64,000 bases of DNA from Neospora caninum Liverpool (Eukaryota; Apicomplexa; Conoidasida; Eucoccidiorida; Sarcocystidae), in assembly GCF_000208865.1 (NCBI RefSeq), contig NC_018396.1, positions 1,946,630 through 2,010,629 on the forward strand, read 5' to 3'. A model generated the notes under the pieces. That model made no database searches, was not told where the DNA came from, and saw only the letters and a program-made list of their open reading frames with translations. Below, in pieces: positions 62,504-64,000 of the stretch (within the stretch, counting starts at the first letter, position 1; the number at the start of each line of letters is the position of its first letter). Both the position numbers and the translations under genes were made by a program.

Positions 62504-63348
62504 CGTTCGTTCTTCGCTAAAAATGATTGCATGCAGTATCGATGCCCGTTTCCTCTTCGCCGTGGATTTGTGCGCCTCAAAGCGTTTTTTTTCGCCGTGA
62601 TCTGGCGGCGCGACCAGCCGGCTCCGTTGTCCAACCGGATCCTCGCGGAGTTACGAAATCCAGGAGGCAGAGTCCCAGCTGGAGTCTGAGTGTCCACTGC
62701 GCTGTTTCACTGCTCGGCACAGACTGCACCGTCGGCTTGGTTCTGCCGCACGGTGCGTTTGTGAAAGCAAGAAAGGAAGCTCCGCCCCTTCACCGGCGAT
62801 GGGAACCTCTTCTGCAGTTTGTTGCGAGTAAAACCTTGTGGCCAGTCGAGGCCAGTGCATATTTTATACCGGAAAGGGAAGTGCAAAGAGTGTGCGGTGT
62901 CGCGTAAAACGAGAACGCGGCTGCTACTGAATGCGAGACGGGCATCAGCCGGTCTCGCATTCCCGCCACACACTGAAACGGCGCAAGTTGGCCTGGCGCA
63001 GAAACTGAGACAAACGCATGTCACTGGCCAGCAAAGAAACACCACAGAAAAAACATTTTCATCGGACGATACGCTGGTGGGCGAAACGGAATGAACAAGC
63101 TTTCGCACTCTGCAAGCAAAAACGAGCGGACGCCAGCTTGTACATTTGTAAAATGCCACAAACCCTTTTATACAGTGACAAAGTAGCCCCTCGCAACTCT
63201 CAGAGTTCCGGCGACCAAACTCAGGGGGTACACCCCTCCCTTTTCGTAGCCATCTATGAGGAATCCCACGAAAGCTACTAGCGATCGGTTCTACCCATAC
63301 ACAAGCCTTTCATTGAAAAAACGGAGATTCCTGTAGAAGCTGAGAGCC
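62504..63348. other. Intergenic region after the RAP-protein gene
   Basis: Follows the stop of the RAP gene and precedes the next plus-strand start. It should hold the former's 3' untranslated region and the latter's promoter. No coding frame is convincing on either strand. Confidence 0.5.
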
Positions 63349-64000
63349 ATGAACTCCCGGGAGACTGCGGACAGTGTGTTTACACACGAAACTTCGCATC
63401 GTCCCGACGAGTCTTCGTGTGAACGCCCTGGTAAGTGCAAGGCGGCAACCCGTCATCTCCGCGACCTCCCGGGCCATGCCTGGCCATTCATGTCACCTGC
63501 AGTTGGACCCCACGGCCAATGGAGGCCTTCCGAATACTCCAAAAGTCGAATGTGAGTGTTCTCGCCTCGTCCTCCAAAAGTCGGAAGTGTGTGTTCTCGC
63601 CTCGCCTTGTCCACCCTGACGTGGTTCTGTTCCTTTGTGCGCGTCGTACGGCTTTCTCGCTCTCGGAGGCGCTGTCCCTCGAAAAAGAGAAAGCGAAGAA
63701 AATGTCCCTCCAGCATGCACATGCTGACGCCACGTGTTTCCCTGGTCCCGGCTTGGACGGCGGATGCGCTTTGTCCTTCCAGCAGGAAGACCGCGAAAAA
63801 CACAGCGACGGGGGCGCCTTGCTCCCTTCTCGTCTCCGCCCGCGCGTGCGCCTGTCTAGCTCGTCCAGTGTATCTCTTCTTCACACACGCGTGCACCCGG
63901 TAGCACTCGGTCTGTTTTGTCGCTCAGCATGACAGCCTGTGGGGCGGGAGACGCTGTTCCTGGGCGGGAGGCGGACCACTGCCTTCGCGCAGGGTCGAAA
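63349..64000 (+). CDS. 5' end of an unknown gene, cut by the window edge
   Basis: First exon 63349-63430 begins MNSRETADSVFTHETSHRP and ends at a consensus GTAAGT donor. It joins in phase to a short exon 63503-63551 (GPHGQWRPSEYSKSR) bounded by an acceptor CACCTGCAG and a donor GTGAGT. A later frame starting near 63678 (EKEKAKKMSLQHAHADATC) may be the next exon but does not join in phase by any border I could find. No family can be recognised from this much. Support is the two good phase-matched splice sites; the start has the context GAGCCATGA. Confidence 0.4.

Noticed and set aside
1..64000. tRNA, rRNA, CRISPR arrays, transposases and viral genes
   Set aside because: I looked for T-loop consensus bases, evenly spaced direct repeats with unique spacers, and transposase or integrase motifs. 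None was seen. The tandem arrays present are minisatellites without spacers. A scan with tRNAscan-SE and Rfam would be decisive.

Overview
The window reads as nuclear DNA of a coccidian apicomplexan of the Toxoplasma/Neospora/Hammondia type. Genes are broken into many small exons with GT..AG borders, start codons often sit in an AAAATG-like context, TGCATGCA motifs occur in gene-flanking DNA, and the gene content fits: a RAP-domain organellar protein, a mitochondrial-type phosphatidylserine decarboxylase, an eight-helix ZIP transporter and long coiled-coil proteins. I saw no prokaryotic, CRISPR, insertion-sequence, tRNA or rRNA signal. Species and chromosome cannot be fixed from the sequence alone.

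Layout. 0.6-10.2 kb, minus: a multi-exon, strongly divergent kinesin-like gene whose ATP-site motifs are degenerate. 12.7-14.4 kb, plus: the three-exon proteasome assembly chaperone PSMD9/Nas2, head to head with the kinesin-like gene across a 2.5-kb spacer. 15.4-17.6 kb and 19.0-25.1 kb, minus: two long coiled-coil protein genes. 25.1-30.3 kb: gene-poor. 30.3-30.5 kb, minus: a 67-residue membrane protein. 32.4-36.2 kb, plus: phosphatidylserine decarboxylase in eight exons with the full D/H/LGST catalytic set. 37.6-38.3 kb and 38.7-40.3 kb, minus: a tandem-repeat acidic protein and a three-exon charged protein. 44.0-49.4 kb, minus: a ZIP metal transporter in eight exons that join in phase to 717 codons, with a very long His/Cys-rich loop. 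54.5-62.5 kb, plus: a large mitochondrial-type RAP-domain protein in at least ten exons. 63.3 kb onward, plus: the 5' end of another gene cut by the window edge.

The genes do not form an operon or pathway. Two themes recur. Three neighbouring genes (kinesin-like and the two coiled-coil genes) look cytoskeletal. PSD, the RAP protein and perhaps the 67-residue membrane protein look mitochondrial. Exon borders were read by eye: a reading-frame change across a GT..AG pair with matching phase was taken as support. Four or five places have frame shifts or in-frame stops that normal-sized introns do not explain, and these are flagged individually.
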